DNA of 64,000 bases from Eukaryota sp. TZLM1-RC. Taxonomy: Eukaryota; Metamonada: BaSk clade. The stretch spans positions 1,054,001 through 1,118,000 of the forward strand of contig JAUPSS010000002.1 in assembly GCA_040285825.1 (NCBI GenBank). Direction: 5' to 3'. The notes beneath the pieces are model-generated. The model saw nothing but the letters and a program-made list of their open reading frames with translations. It was not told the DNA's origin and made no database searches. This document shows, in pieces, positions 1-9,539 of the stretch. Every line of letters begins with the position of its first letter. Position 1 is the first letter of the stretch. Made by a program: the position numbers and the translations under genes.

Positions 1-347
1 TTTTAAAACCAATATCTGTCAGTTTTATCTTGTGTTGAAACTGTCGTCAGCACAATAGTGTGCTGTGTAATAAAAATACAGTTTACAAAAAACAATAGTG
101 TGTGGGTTAGAAACGATTCAAATAAATAAACACTGTGAATATCAACTGAGAACACTAATGTAAAATAAAGGAAAGTTTTTGACTAATTCGTCACAATTAC
201 AATAATTATTTAATAATTATTTAATAATTTAAATTGATTTCCGGATTCATTTGAAATATAATTAATTCATTTAAATTCTCTAAATTATTGCATTCTGGCA
301 ACACCACCAAATTCATCAAATGCCTGCATGAAACAATACTAACTTTA
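1..347. other. AT-rich intergenic stretch
   Basis: No convincing ORF or RNA gene is visible. The sequence is very AT-rich, with short runs such as repeated taataatt blocks at about 205-230. It probably holds the 3' flank of the minus-strand ORF that ends at 348. Confidence 0.5.
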
Positions 348-635
348 CTAAAGAAGCATCTCATGTCGGGAGATGGTTGGACCTTTTCTTCCCAGCAAAA
401 ATGGAAGGAATGGATTCCACTTTGCCAAATCTAACTCCATGATGCTAAGTTCGATTGTCCTCGATGTCAGACCAACTGGTTGTGAAATTCTCAAGTTTTG
501 AAAACACCACATTTCTACTTCCACCAGGACAGGAGAAGAGGTGAGGGTGGAGTTGAACTCATGAAGAAGACTGTATTGAGTGGGAATTGTGGACAGAGTA
601 GAAAGTAGGGAAGCAAGCATTTGTTTAGGTCTCAT
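348..635 (-). CDS. Unassigned small ORF, divergent to the homeobox gene
   Basis: An ATG at 635 opens 95 codons ending at 348. The frame stays open upstream to about 749 but only a TTG is available there, so an upstream exon behind a short intron is possible. The product has a hydrophobic, helix-prone first half and a more polar second half containing Trp, Glu and Arg. I do not recognise a family. The codon content (balanced third positions, few long homopolymers) looks more like its genic neighbours than like the intergenic DNA. It is transcribed away from the homeobox gene at 956, with about 320 bases between the two starts. It could also be a chance ORF. Confidence 0.3.
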   Translation of the reverse strand: MRPKQMLASLLSTLSTIPTQYSLLHEFNSTLTSSPVLVEVEMWCFQNLRISQPVGLTSRTIELSIMELDLAKWNPFLPFLLGRKGPTISRHEMLL

Positions 636-887
636 CGAAACAGAGAGGGAGAGAAGGGAGAATTGTTGAGATAGCTGAATGGGAAGAGGACAAGAGGTAA
701 AGGAAGGAGAAGGAAACTGGAAAAAAATGGAGTTTAGACGGAGTAACAACGACCAGAACAGCTAGAGGGTAAATCGATCTGATGTTGATGACCACTAATA
801 GCGATTCAGTGGATAGGCATTTGATACCACTATGGAAATATGCAATGAATTTGAAAAAAATTTGAAATTGCACTTAAACAACAAAAA

Positions 888-916
888 TTGATCGTGTATT
901 TATGGGAATTTCCCAT
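888..916 (+). promoter_or_regulatory. Promoter-like motif P2 upstream of the homeobox gene
   Basis: The block ATCGTGTANNNATGGGAA occurs here, extended into a palindrome (TGGGAATTTCCCA), about 40 bases 5' of the ATG at 956. The same block lies about 50 bases 5' of the Rna14/CstF-77 start (near 7041-7060, minus strand). A third copy is at 44585-44605 (minus strand) behind a Fanzor remnant. Its placement just upstream of two unrelated genes suggests a core promoter element; that role is inferred. Confidence 0.45.
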
Positions 917-955
917 GAATAGTCCAGCAAATAATTTTTCTACATTTTTGGTTCA

Positions 956-1879
956 ATGCAACCAACCAGGGGATCTGCCTTTTCTAAATGGACTCCACCA
1001 TCAAAGCAAAACCGTCCTGAATCCTTTACACAGTCGCAAGAAGATGCGTCACTTGAAACTGGACCACTGTTTTCCAGTGAAGAAATGAGTCAGAGTCAGC
1101 TCTCCCCAGATGCTGTACCACCAATTTCCATATCACATCATGCTCAACCTCTTTTCAGTAGCAATGAAATGACACCTTCCTCTCTTCCACTGCACCACCC
1201 TCCACATCTACCACCACCCGGAATACACACAGCCCAAACAGTGCCTGTCAGCACAGTAGCTCCTATTCCTCCTCCACCTCAACCACCGGCAATGTCTCCA
1301 CCCCAACCACCTTCAATGCAGCCTTCCTCCAACAATGGTAACTTTCCCTCTTCGCTCATGCAACTTCACCAACAAATACCAAACTTGACCCATGTCAAGA
1401 TTACCACCCACCATGGTGCTGTAAACTATTACATGGACAAGTCCCTCACACTGGATGCCAATGTGGCAACTCTTGTGCGTCAACAAAACATCAAATGGAC
1501 AGATATTACTGAGATTCATTTCTATCACTACTCCACTGACAATCGTCCTTCTCAATACCAACCTCCAAAAAGCGATTCACTATCAACAAAACGTTCTCTA
1601 CCAGCAGCTGCTGTGGATGAGATGACCCGCTGGTACAATGAGCACATATCTTACCCTTACCCCACCGAACCACAAAAGAAAAGCTTTTGCAGACATGGCA
1701 TTACACTACAGCAAGTCAATTATTGGTTTTCTAACAGAAGGAGGCGTAGTGGAAGAGGCCAAGGTCATCAAGTGCATGAGGTAAGGGGTACAATACCACA
1801 GCAACCATTGAGTGGCATGGAAGAGGCTCATCCTTACCCTAATAGTAATAATAGTGAGGTTATTGATATGAATAGTTAA
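956..1879 (+). CDS. TALE-like homeodomain transcription factor
   Basis: This 307-residue nuclear DNA-binding protein has one recognisable domain, a homeodomain at about residues 212-268. It shows the PYPTE stretch typical of the loop between helices 1 and 2 in TALE proteins and the helix-3 signature WFSNRRRR, with the invariant Trp, Phe and Asn and a basic C-terminal end. Residues 1-135 are rich in Pro, Ser, Gln and His, as in transcription-factor activation regions. Residues about 140-195 form a second compact segment (conserved-looking aromatic and His content) that I cannot assign. The ATG at 956 is chosen because upstream in-frame sequence contains the P2 promoter block. No intron is needed. 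TALE factors in protists often control mating or life-cycle switches, but targets here are unknown. Ser replaces the usual Ile or Lys in the WFxN motif. Confidence 0.85.
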   Translation: MQPTRGSAFSKWTPPSKQNRPESFTQSQEDASLETGPLFSSEEMSQSQLSPDAVPPISISHHAQPLFSSNEMTPSSLPLHHPPHLPPPGIHTAQTVPVSTVAPIPPPPQPPAMSPPQPPSMQPSSNNGNFPSSLMQLHQQIPNLTHVKITTHHGAVNYYMDKSLTLDANVATLVRQQNIKWTDITEIHFYHYSTDNRPSQYQPPKSDSLSTKRSLPAAAVDEMTRWYNEHISYPYPTEPQKKSFCRHGITLQQVNYWFSNRRRRSGRGQGHQVHEVRGTIPQQPLSGMEEAHPYPNSNNSEVIDMNS

Positions 1880-1968
1880 TATTTGCTGTAAGAAAAAAAT
1901 CTCACAGGTTTTAACAAAAAGAGATGGAATTATTTTATTTGATTGTACTATTAGATTTTAAAAATAAA

Positions 1969-3159
1969 TCACTGTTGCATTTCCTCTTCTTCTGTTTCTT
2001 TTATTGGCAATCCTCTAATGGTCATTAATGATGAAAGTCTGGTCGAATTTGCTTGACTATCATCAAATTTGTCTATTTCAATGTTAACTATCTTTTGAAT
2101 CTTTTCATAAATTTCTTTCTTAATCCAACCATATTTCAAGGTACAAATATCAGCTGGAGATTCATTCAAAAGTTCTTGCACTTGTGGAATGGGTAATTCA
2201 CACAGCATAACGATCAAGCATTTTTGGGTGGTGATGCTCTTTGGTTGAGAATGTTGCCGTGTTAGATAATCTAATTGAGCAGAATTTAAGTCCCGTATAT
2301 CAATGGTTTGAAACTTGCGCATTTGAGGATCTAAAGCCAAGTTTAATCCCTTTTTACATAAACACCTTCTCCATGGACCATTTTTGACCGAGTAGAACAA
2401 ATGAGCAATCACTTGACGGCACTGATTGACAGAATTAGCTTCCAATCTTGCCATTAATCTAGATCGTATCCACACAGGCGATTCGTTTAACAGCTGACTG
2501 ACATTATCATAGACCCCAATTGACTGGAGTCGTTGAGGAGCCTCTGTAACTTCAGGAACCTTGCCATTGACAAGATCTTCAAAGGAAACATTAATGGTCG
2601 AGACCGGTAAAAATGAAGATTGTGGAGGACTAACTACCTGAGTAACGTTCTCGTTCTGTTCATCAACGACTTCACTAGTGTCATTAATCAATGAAAAGGC
2701 ACCTGGGACAGATTTGAGAATTGAATTCCAACTCGGATGGTAGACATCGGTGTAGCGGCTAAACTTTGAAACGGGGAAGAAAATGTCATCAATCGGTGGT
2801 TCATCGTCTGTTTCTGCAAGTGTTTGAAGAGGAGTTTCAGGTACTAGAACTTGGTGATCAGCAATGTTGGGAAATGAAAAGGTTTGTGTAATAGTTCCAG
2901 TACAGTGTGCACTGATGGATGACTGTGAGGAGTCAATGTTGAGCAGAAAAGAACAGGAACTGTTAACCTTCCCTTGGATAGGGACAGGGCAGGAAGTTGT
3001 CTCTTTGAAAAATAGTTTAAGAGGCGCTTTCTCTGTAATTGCCTTTGTCAATGAGCCATATCCCCCTAAAAAGGAAACAGCACGCCCACTGTTTAGAACT
3101 CTTCCAGGAAATTCAATACAAGAGTGGGGTTGTTTATTCAGAGAAAAAGTAATACTCAT
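1969..3159 (-). CDS. GTF3C5: TFIIIC subunit 5 (tau95/Tfc1 family)
   Basis: This 396-residue protein is a subunit of TFIIIC, which binds the A box of tRNA genes for RNA polymerase III. The N-terminal dimerisation barrel begins with the family pattern IEFPG, then LGG and a run ending in a Leu-rich strand (SFLLNI). The C-terminal DNA-binding domain shows the signature NGPWRRCLCKKG followed by DP..RKFQTIDIR, and PVWIRSRL lies just before it. It is shorter than the human protein (about 520), mainly in the linker, which is Ser- and acid-rich here. The ATG at 3159 is preferred; the in-frame GTG at 3180 is not credible. It converges on the homeobox gene with about 90 bases between stops. A Fanzor remnant in the same orientation ends about 80 bases upstream of the start. 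Confidence 0.85.
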   Translation of the reverse strand: MSITFSLNKQPHSCIEFPGRVLNSGRAVSFLGGYGSLTKAITEKAPLKLFFKETTSCPVPIQGKVNSSCSFLLNIDSSQSSISAHCTGTITQTFSFPNIADHQVLVPETPLQTLAETDDEPPIDDIFFPVSKFSRYTDVYHPSWNSILKSVPGAFSLINDTSEVVDEQNENVTQVVSPPQSSFLPVSTINVSFEDLVNGKVPEVTEAPQRLQSIGVYDNVSQLLNESPVWIRSRLMARLEANSVNQCRQVIAHLFYSVKNGPWRRCLCKKGLNLALDPQMRKFQTIDIRDLNSAQLDYLTRQHSQPKSITTQKCLIVMLCELPIPQVQELLNESPADICTLKYGWIKKEIYEKIQKIVNIEIDKFDDSQANSTRLSSLMTIRGLPIKETEEEEMQQ

Positions 3160-3239
3160 ATGGACATCAGCTAACAGCACAGAAACGTCAAATAGTAGTA
3201 ACCCGTTGAGATTACTGGAATATGAAGATGAAATGAATC

Positions 3240-3930
3240 AAATTGATCTTTTCATTTGACGATATTGATCCACAACATGAATCATATCAAAAACAGCATT
3301 GACATTACGATTCCATAGATATCCACACTTCTTGCAAGTGAGTATTTCATGTCTGACGATCGTCGGAGTCTTTGCTCTCCTGTAAGGTATTGGGTTAGGT
3401 ACTCTATGTTTCTTTACATTTTCACCTTCTTTTTCCTCGAGTACACATACATCACATAGACAACTTGTTCTATATTGATCCAGTAGCAATAGACGTAAGT
3501 TACGTTTTTCAAACATCTTTTGATATCCAACAATTTTTTATACATACTTGATGCCTAAAATTGATTTGATTCCAATCACTCATCACTACAATGCTGTTTT
3601 CTGTGCCTCCAAACTTATTTTCAAATTCATTCATCCATTTTGCTTCAAACCTCTCTGTGGCCATGAATCTTTAAAGTTTCATGACTCTCAATTCTTTATT
3701 AAAGTGAAAAGCTCCAAGGTGGAGAGAACAGTTGTTCTTTGCCTTGCAGTAATATAGGAATTCTTCATGATCTAGGGTTTTCTTTGAAAATTGTTTTAAT
3801 TCTTCTTCCCATTTCTTTACAATTTCGTTTTGATAAATTCATGATTTTTTAGCATCCTTACAGAATTTTTGTTGGTCTTTGTTGACAGTTTCTCTTCTTC
3901 TTTGAGGAGCAGTTAGTCTCTTAAAAGTAA
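3240..3930 (-). pseudogene. Fanzor (TnpB-like) nuclease remnant i
   Basis: Minus-strand frames, broken by stops, carry the order expected for a Fanzor protein. First comes a basic helical region (about 3840-3930). Next is a segment with FE..W...FENKFG and SDWN (about 3580-3660), matching the family's KFG...GDW core. Last comes the C-terminal zinc site LLDQYRTSCLCDVC ... CKKCGY with WNRNVNA (3240-3500), matching the EY.TS..C..C / C..CG / NRDVNA pattern. The catalytic RuvC-III Asp appears as Asn (NRN) and there are internal stops, so it is inactive. Fanzors are RNA-guided, TnpB-derived nucleases carried by eukaryotic transposons. The remnant ends about 80 bases before the start of the TFIIIC gene, in the same direction. 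Confidence 0.65.
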
Positions 3931-4830
3931 ATTCCTTTAGTTTTGTTTTTTGGTTTTCATTCGCAGGTTTAGACGTAAATTTGGAAGTGATCGGGTGGGA
4001 ATTTCTTAAACATTTTGAGGAAAACACTGAATCCAGATATCACTAGGCAAATTATCTAATTCAATTTTTTTGTAATTCTAATTCAATTTGAAGTTGATTC
4101 AAATAAAAATTTGATTCACAATGGATCAAATGAACATCATAAGGAAACCTTTGGAACTATTCAAAACTAAAATTTTTTCCACCTCCTAAAATAGCTGCTT
4201 TACATAAACTCGAAGATTTCGTGAAACCAATTTCACCAATTCAGCAGAACAAACAACATGACTTCGAATTCAAGATTCATTTACCTCCAATAAAGAAAAA
4301 AAAATTTGACCCGAAGTTTGTTGAAAGATCTACAAAAATTAAGAGATACTGAAGGAGGAGTTGACGTTAAAATATGAGTGAATTTTCCAGAATAACAACT
4401 TTTTAAAATAAAAATTTGATGTGTTTCTCAATATTACATTCAGCAATAAAACTAGGATCCTTGTCAAAATTCTCCAATAAATTGTTCAACTGGAAATAAA
4501 TTTCATCCAATTTACCTAACCAACATTCAAGAAACTTGAACGCTTGTTGAAAACAGAACTGGAAGAATATTTGACTGAACCTTTTGGCAAAATAGAATTG
4601 TATTTTCTATTTTTAAGAGAATGTATAGCCTTGTTTCTAGCTCGTTGTTATCACTAGGAAGATTTTATAAAGAAAATGTTGTAGGTAAATTTTCAATGGT
4701 AGATGTGAACTTTGAGGAAATTTGGAGATTTAGCGAAATTAATTCCACCAAAATTAGATGATGAAAATACATGACTTCAAATTAGTTCAGGATTGACATC
4801 AATCAAAGATGCAAAAAATTGTTTTTAGGT
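3931..4830. mobile_element. Mosaic of retroelement B fragments
   Basis: Several scraps of the same non-LTR element are packed here. At about 3931-4080 (minus) there is a piece matching the IW..CFP.NV.EIP stretch of B. At about 4440-4555 (minus) lies an RT thumb fragment (FLECWLGKLDE). At about 4558-4740 (plus) the C-terminal endonuclease tail appears, near-identical to 26448-26615. At about 4741-4830 (minus) is a piece matching 8290-8370. A 59-codon open run at about 4160-4370 (plus) has protein-like composition (Pro, Lys, Glu rich) but no recognised family. Nothing intact is encoded. Confidence 0.7.
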
Positions 4831-4954
4831 GGTTATACGAGCGGCAAAAATCACGCGAAATATTCGGCTCTGCTTCACTATTCAATCTAAATCAAAAGAG
4901 TATTAATATTTTATTAAAGTTCCAAAACACAACACCATAAAATTGATCACCAAC

Positions 4955-6985
4955 TCACTTTCTCGTCCTTTTTTGTCTCCTCATCCTATCACCAAATATA
5001 TCGTGTTTTGGTTTCGTGTTCCTCCTCTTGACGCCTGCATCATGGAACACTTCCTCGGACTCTTGTTGTGTTAGAGACTGTTCCATTCCAGGTACATTTG
5101 CAGATACCAATAAATCTAAAATTTCATCTGGGTTACTTTTAAAGTCAACATCAGGGAAAAGTTTCAAAATCTTCATCATTGTGACTGTAAGAACCGGTTG
5201 TTCAATTGAATTAACATCACTAGTCAACTTATCAATATTAGGTTGGGGGTATTCAGAATTTGCTTCCAAAAAACAAGTTTGCTCGCCCGTTTCATTTGTG
5301 GTGTAGTACTTTGAAAAATCCCGTTTTTCCTGACTTAATTCTTGAGAAGAATCTTGAAGGAGAAAGACCTCAGGGGCATCTGTTGGCCAGAAATATCCTT
5401 GCTTGGTTCTACAGGCTAGTGGGTAGAGAGGGGCAAGAGAAAAGGAAGAAGTTTGTTTCTTCTCTAATTGCCAAACTCTATCCAAATTACCAAACATTAG
5501 CTCAAAATTAACGTAAGCACTATAGACTTCTCTTGACGGATGACGTGATAGAACACGTTCAAACAAAAGCCTGCAATTACGCTCATCTTTGATTCGAATT
5601 AAAAAATCAGAATAGGCTAATACGAATGAAGATTTATCAGAAAAAAACTTCAATCCCCGTTCAAAAATCTTTTGAGCTGCAGTATCATCATTGTTAAGAC
5701 TTGATTCTAACTGGGCGACTGCCAGGTATACGTGATGATTCACGTAACTTGAGTCCTTGAGAGACCTCACAAATGCTTTTCTACCCCCGTCTTTCCCTGC
5801 AGTCCTTCTTTTAAAGAGTATATACTGTACAAAACCTTCTGGCGATGGATATGATTCTAAAAAGCTTTCAAAAACATTACTAGCAAGAGGCAAATCGTTC
5901 ACCAACTCATAGAAATCAATTCTGGAAAAAACAAACAAAGGATGATGACCTAAAAACTTAGAGCCTCTTTCGTAAACGTGCTTAGCATCTTCAGTTTTAC
6001 CAATAGAGAAAAGATAGTGGGCGTAGCGATGCCAGACCTCGGTAAGCCGGCCAAGACAAATAGTCATTTGATCAAAAGAAAGGATTGTTCTTTTTTTGAC
6101 CCGGTCTTCATCAGTCAAGGGATTTGTGAGCTCAAACTCAATCAACTTTGACCACGCAAGAAACTGATCCCCACTACTCCTTGACTCAGCAGGAACTGAC
6201 AACCTAGACATATCAAGCGACAGCCTCCTGCTTTCAACTTCCTTCAACACCGCTCTTGCTTCCAAGTATTTTGGTTGTACTTCTGCAATGTGTGAGGAAT
6301 GTGTTTGTGGAGAGTGAATATTCTCAAAGGAAACATAGTCTTCCCAGAGAGCATCACTACCTTTGAGGGGAGTAGTGAGGGCTCTGTGATAAACAAATCT
6401 TATGGTGGAAATTTTCTTATTTTCATCAAAGGCTGTGGTGTAATTTCGAGAGTTCAGTAGGCTTATGTATTCTTTATAAAGTACGAGAGAGGAAGGATCC
6501 TCACCAACCTCATTGAGGGAATATTCAAAGGCTAAAGAAGCTTCCTTGAACTGTTCTTCAGAGAGAAAGGTCAGGTCAGGAAAAGTGTCAATATTAGCAT
6601 CATCAGGGGAGAAGGCTCTTGACTGATCACGAGAAACATAACGTACATATAGACGGTAGAGATCTACATCCTTACAAAGAGCGAGAGCTTCGTTAAATCT
6701 TGTGTCTGCAGAGTCAAAGTGTTGAGAGATCAGGTCGATTGAAATTAGCTTCAACCAATAGCGCGGCGTTGTGGGAAAGACAGAAAGAAATCTTTCAAGG
6801 ATGTCGATAGCAAGTTCTTGTGGAAAAGTGTGCAGTGAAAGCAGTAAATGCTTCCATGTAAAAAGAGAAAAAGGGTCTTCTTGAATCTCAGTGAAAGAAT
6901 CTAAAACCGTTGTTGGTGTAGATTTGGGAAACGAACGTTGTAGTATGTGTGCTGTTTCTAAAGGTACTGAAGCATACTCACCCAT
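4955..6985 (-). CDS. CSTF3: Cleavage stimulation factor 77 / Rna14
   Basis: This 676-residue protein is the scaffold subunit of the mRNA 3'-end cleavage and polyadenylation machinery. It is almost entirely built from HAT (half-a-TPR) repeats: the recurring pattern of a Trp/Tyr pair, A...FE and a Pro is seen from about residue 35 to 540 (for example DALWEDYVSFE, HAKHVYERG and ARKAFVRSLKD-like units). The C-terminal third loses repeats and ends in a basic tail (RMRRQKRTRK), as in Rna14/CstF-77, where this part binds CstF-64 or Rna15. The ATG at 6985 is chosen: the upstream in-frame extension has no ATG and overlaps the P2 promoter block. Length is close to yeast Rna14 (677). It is a single exon. 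Poly(A)-signal sequences around other genes were not analysed in depth. Confidence 0.9.
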   Translation of the reverse strand: MGEYASVPLETAHILQRSFPKSTPTTVLDSFTEIQEDPFSLFTWKHLLLSLHTFPQELAIDILERFLSVFPTTPRYWLKLISIDLISQHFDSADTRFNEALALCKDVDLYRLYVRYVSRDQSRAFSPDDANIDTFPDLTFLSEEQFKEASLAFEYSLNEVGEDPSSLVLYKEYISLLNSRNYTTAFDENKKISTIRFVYHRALTTPLKGSDALWEDYVSFENIHSPQTHSSHIAEVQPKYLEARAVLKEVESRRLSLDMSRLSVPAESRSSGDQFLAWSKLIEFELTNPLTDEDRVKKRTILSFDQMTICLGRLTEVWHRYAHYLFSIGKTEDAKHVYERGSKFLGHHPLFVFSRIDFYELVNDLPLASNVFESFLESYPSPEGFVQYILFKRRTAGKDGGRKAFVRSLKDSSYVNHHVYLAVAQLESSLNNDDTAAQKIFERGLKFFSDKSSFVLAYSDFLIRIKDERNCRLLFERVLSRHPSREVYSAYVNFELMFGNLDRVWQLEKKQTSSFSLAPLYPLACRTKQGYFWPTDAPEVFLLQDSSQELSQEKRDFSKYYTTNETGEQTCFLEANSEYPQPNIDKLTSDVNSIEQPVLTVTMMKILKLFPDVDFKSNPDEILDLLVSANVPGMEQSLTQQESEEVFHDAGVKRRNTKPKHDIFGDRMRRQKRTRK

Positions 6986-7034
6986 GATTAAGGGAAAAAT
7001 AACCAGAAGAAATCGTAAAGGCAAACTATAAGAA

Positions 7035-7106
7035 GTGTATTCCCATGTGTACACGATCAACTTTCGTGCGGAATAATTACAAAATCTATTTGCTACACAG
7101 ATACTG
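7035..7106 (-). promoter_or_regulatory. Promoter-like motif P2 and flank upstream of Rna14
   Basis: Read on the minus strand, 7106 to 7035 contains CTGTGTAG, then GTAATTATTCCGCACGAAA, then ATCGTGTACACATGGGAA about 50 bases before the Rna14 ATG. The same order of blocks is found at 44585-44655 (minus) directly behind another Fanzor remnant, so about 70 bases are shared between the two sites. Confidence 0.5.
7092..7106. repeat. Target-site duplication of retroelement B (left copy)
   Basis: CTACACAGATACTGA matches CTACACAGATATTGA at 8383-8397 with one mismatch. The pair brackets the B insertion, and the uninterrupted sequence is present at 44641-44655 (one substitution). Confidence 0.7.
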
Positions 7107-8382
7107 ATATTTTAAGATATATGATTTATTTCAATAAAAAGCTATACGACAAAGTTAAAATTCTATATCTTCATAACCCAAATCAGCCAAGAACAATTGG
7201 CTGGAAGTTTTTCTTTCATAAAAGCGTCCAAGAGATAACAAAGCTGAGGATAATAAGGGATCAACACCTTTGAAAATTGAAAATACAATTCTGTTTTGCC
7301 AAAAACTCTTGTCAAAAACTCTTCCGGTAGGTTGTTTCACAATTTCAACAAAATCATCCAAGAAAGATAAAGCAAGTGGTCCGAGCGAGCCATGAAGGGA
7401 AACTGTAAATGAACAGAGGACATAATGAGTATGCGATTCTGCATTTAAGGATAGCAATTTGCTTTATATTTGTCAATTTTGGCTTTTTCGGAAACAGATA
7501 AGGGGTCCTTATATTTTGATTGAGCCATTGGAATAAATGAAACATTAAACAAATCAGTGGATCTCACATCAGTAATAATAATCGTCCCTTCAAGACCTCC
7601 AAGCATTAAATCACCCCTATTTCGACCAAAATAATTCAAAGTATCTTCATCAACCAAATGGGAGAGTAATGTTTCTAAATAGGAAACAATTTTATGTGAT
7701 TTCGACATACAAAAGAGTTGATGTCCTACTGCATCATGAACTTTTGATCGGAAAGTAATAAAATGTTTACAATTGAATAGATGATTTGGAGAAATTTTTG
7801 ATCCACATTTACAAATCAAATTATGAGGCAAGTTATCAGGCAAAATGAAACAGCGAAGGCGCATTGTACAAGAAAATTCGGTATCATTTAAAAGAAGAAC
7901 ATAAATTTGAGGAATCTGAGTGATTGAACACGAAAACGAACTGTTTTGGGCATCTTACAAAAATTTGCGAAAGCTGGATTATCTTTTTTGGCCGAGCCAA
8001 GACGAACATTAAAATCCAAACCTTCAAAAATTATTGTTAACTTTTGGTGCAATTTTTTGACACAATACCTCAAATTAACTAGTGTTCTAGATGGTATTTC
8101 CTGCACATTGTCGGGAAAACTTTTACTCCAGATTCTAGGGGGCAAACAATCAAGAGCATTTTCAAGGTCTCTTAGATAATTATTGCTTGTAAAATTCAAT
8201 AAATTAACATCATTGGGAAAACGGTTGCAAAATTCAAAAACAAAATCTTTCCCTCCACCAAGAAAAGCAGCTTGACAGAAAATAAACGATTTAGTGAGAT
8301 TAATTCCACCAAAATTAGATGATGAAAATACATGACTTCGAATTAGTTCAGGATTGACATCAATCAAAGATGCAAAAAAATT
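7107..8382 (-). mobile_element. Retroelement B copy (5'-truncated non-LTR, endonuclease part)
   Basis: This minus-strand remnant holds only the part downstream of the RT palm. It has the FGG...K conserved block near 8290, then the zinc motif C.CG......H...C near 7790-7820, and then the restriction-like endonuclease (RLE) core RGDLML...IIITDV near 7560-7620. Last is the tail WQNRIVFSIFKG near 7270-7310. The frame is broken at about 7450 and 7880, so it is dead. The RLE cuts the target DNA in R2/CRE-type elements. It is flanked by a 15-bp target duplication (7092-7106, 8383-8397), and it interrupts the block between a Fanzor remnant and the Rna14 promoter. Confidence 0.85.
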
Positions 8383-8900
8383 CTACACAGATATTGAGGT
8401 CTTTCATTACCACTTTTTTTGGCTTCGGCAATTACAATCATATTCAGACAAGCCAGCTTATTTCTACTGGAAAGCATAGTGGAGCCTTTATTTCTGAATT
8501 TGCAACTGTCACTGTTACAAGCTAATAAACCATGACATGTAGTAGCACTAGTCTTTTCTCTCTTATGGAATTTGGGATTTGTTACTCTCAAAAACGTAAC
8601 AACCCTTTCAAAACAAACAGGGCATTTTGCTGAAGTCAATGCTTCATTGATCATCAATACTTCAAATCCATTTCTTTTCAGAAATTGAATCCATCCAATG
8701 CCTTTAGTAGGTCTCTGATGTTTCAAATTCTTGGATCCTTTTTATTTTAATCACCCATTAGTATCAAAGTGTCTTTTGGATTGCCAAACTGCTGAACAAG
8801 ATTTTTTAACAACCATTTTTCAGTCTTTTGCTTGTGAATAAAAGCTTGCATTTTTTGAATGCTCCACAAGTCAAGACTGTAAAAGTCAATTGTTTATGAA
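8383..8900 (-). pseudogene. Fanzor (TnpB-like) nuclease remnant ii
   Basis: On the minus strand there is a run QFGNPK...LILMGD near 8770-8830 (the family's KFG.P..+++GDW). It is followed after stops and a frameshift by GIGWIQFLKRNGF...INEALTSAKCPVC near 8610-8700. Then come the second zinc half C...LLACNSDSC and SSRNKLACLNMI near 8440-8540. The RuvC-III Asp position is again Asn (SRN). It is clearly the same family as remnant iv (44641-45150). Retroelement B has inserted between it and the Rna14 promoter; without that insertion it would end about 120 bases before the Rna14 ATG, in the same direction. Confidence 0.65.
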
Positions 8901-8967
8901 TCCAATTGGTTGACAAATTTTGCTATCAAACTCACATTCAGCATTCAAGGTTTGTAATCTCTTCCGA

Positions 8968-9453
8968 TCAGAAAATTATTGGTACCAGTATGATCTGGAG
9001 TTCGATTCTTAAAATCACTTGAGTGGCCAAGCTACCCACATTTAGGGCGAGGACACCACTTGCACATCCTAGGGTCGTAGAGCGAATAGCATTTGCCGAT
9101 AGGTATTTGACGGTTTTATTGTCATTAACCGTCGTATTACGTTTTAAGGCTAAGTCCATTGACAATGCTGAGAATGTAGCTCCATTATCAATTTCGCTTT
9201 GTACTTCCGCGATATTTATAGTACAAGTTAACCAGCGTTCCCCGTTAGAACTTACTTGGTTACTTGCCACCCTTGACAGTCTTACGCTGTGGATAGAACC
9301 CACAGGATTGAACGACTCTTTAAATCTTTTTAATAAATTTAGGTGATTGCAAACCGAATCAGTTTTGCTCCTTTTATATATACTACTGATTGTGTTTGGT
9401 GTAAGGTTGTTGTTTAAAGATGTATACTCATCTGATTTATTTACACTACGCAT
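8968..9453 (-). pseudogene. Retropepsin-like fragment of an LTR retroelement
   Basis: An open frame of about 161 codons contains IDNGATFSALS, which fits the active-site region of retroviral-type aspartic proteases (D-S/T-G-A). It is followed by hydrophobic strands and a second-half pattern ALNVG. The catalytic triplet reads DNG rather than DSG or DTG, so activity is doubtful. No gag, RT or integrase frame adjoins it, and retroelement C begins about 90 bases to the right. It is unrelated in sequence to the LTR element at 47286-49972 as far as I can see. Orphan fragment, probably Gypsy-like. Confidence 0.45.
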
Positions 9454-9539
9454 ATTGTATGGAAAATTACTCTACATTTGTACTTGGCATTGAATTCATC
9501 CCTTTAAATTTTATGATTGTTCATTGTTAACTCTTTATA

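Noticed and set aside
7030-7060. Rna14 starting 25 codons further upstream
   Set aside because: The only upstream start is TTG and the extension covers the P2 block, which also occurs at unrelated sites.
8990-9020. tRNA gene (GTTCGATTC resembles a B box)
   Set aside because: No A box, acceptor stem or cloverleaf can be formed around it; it lies in the retropepsin frame.
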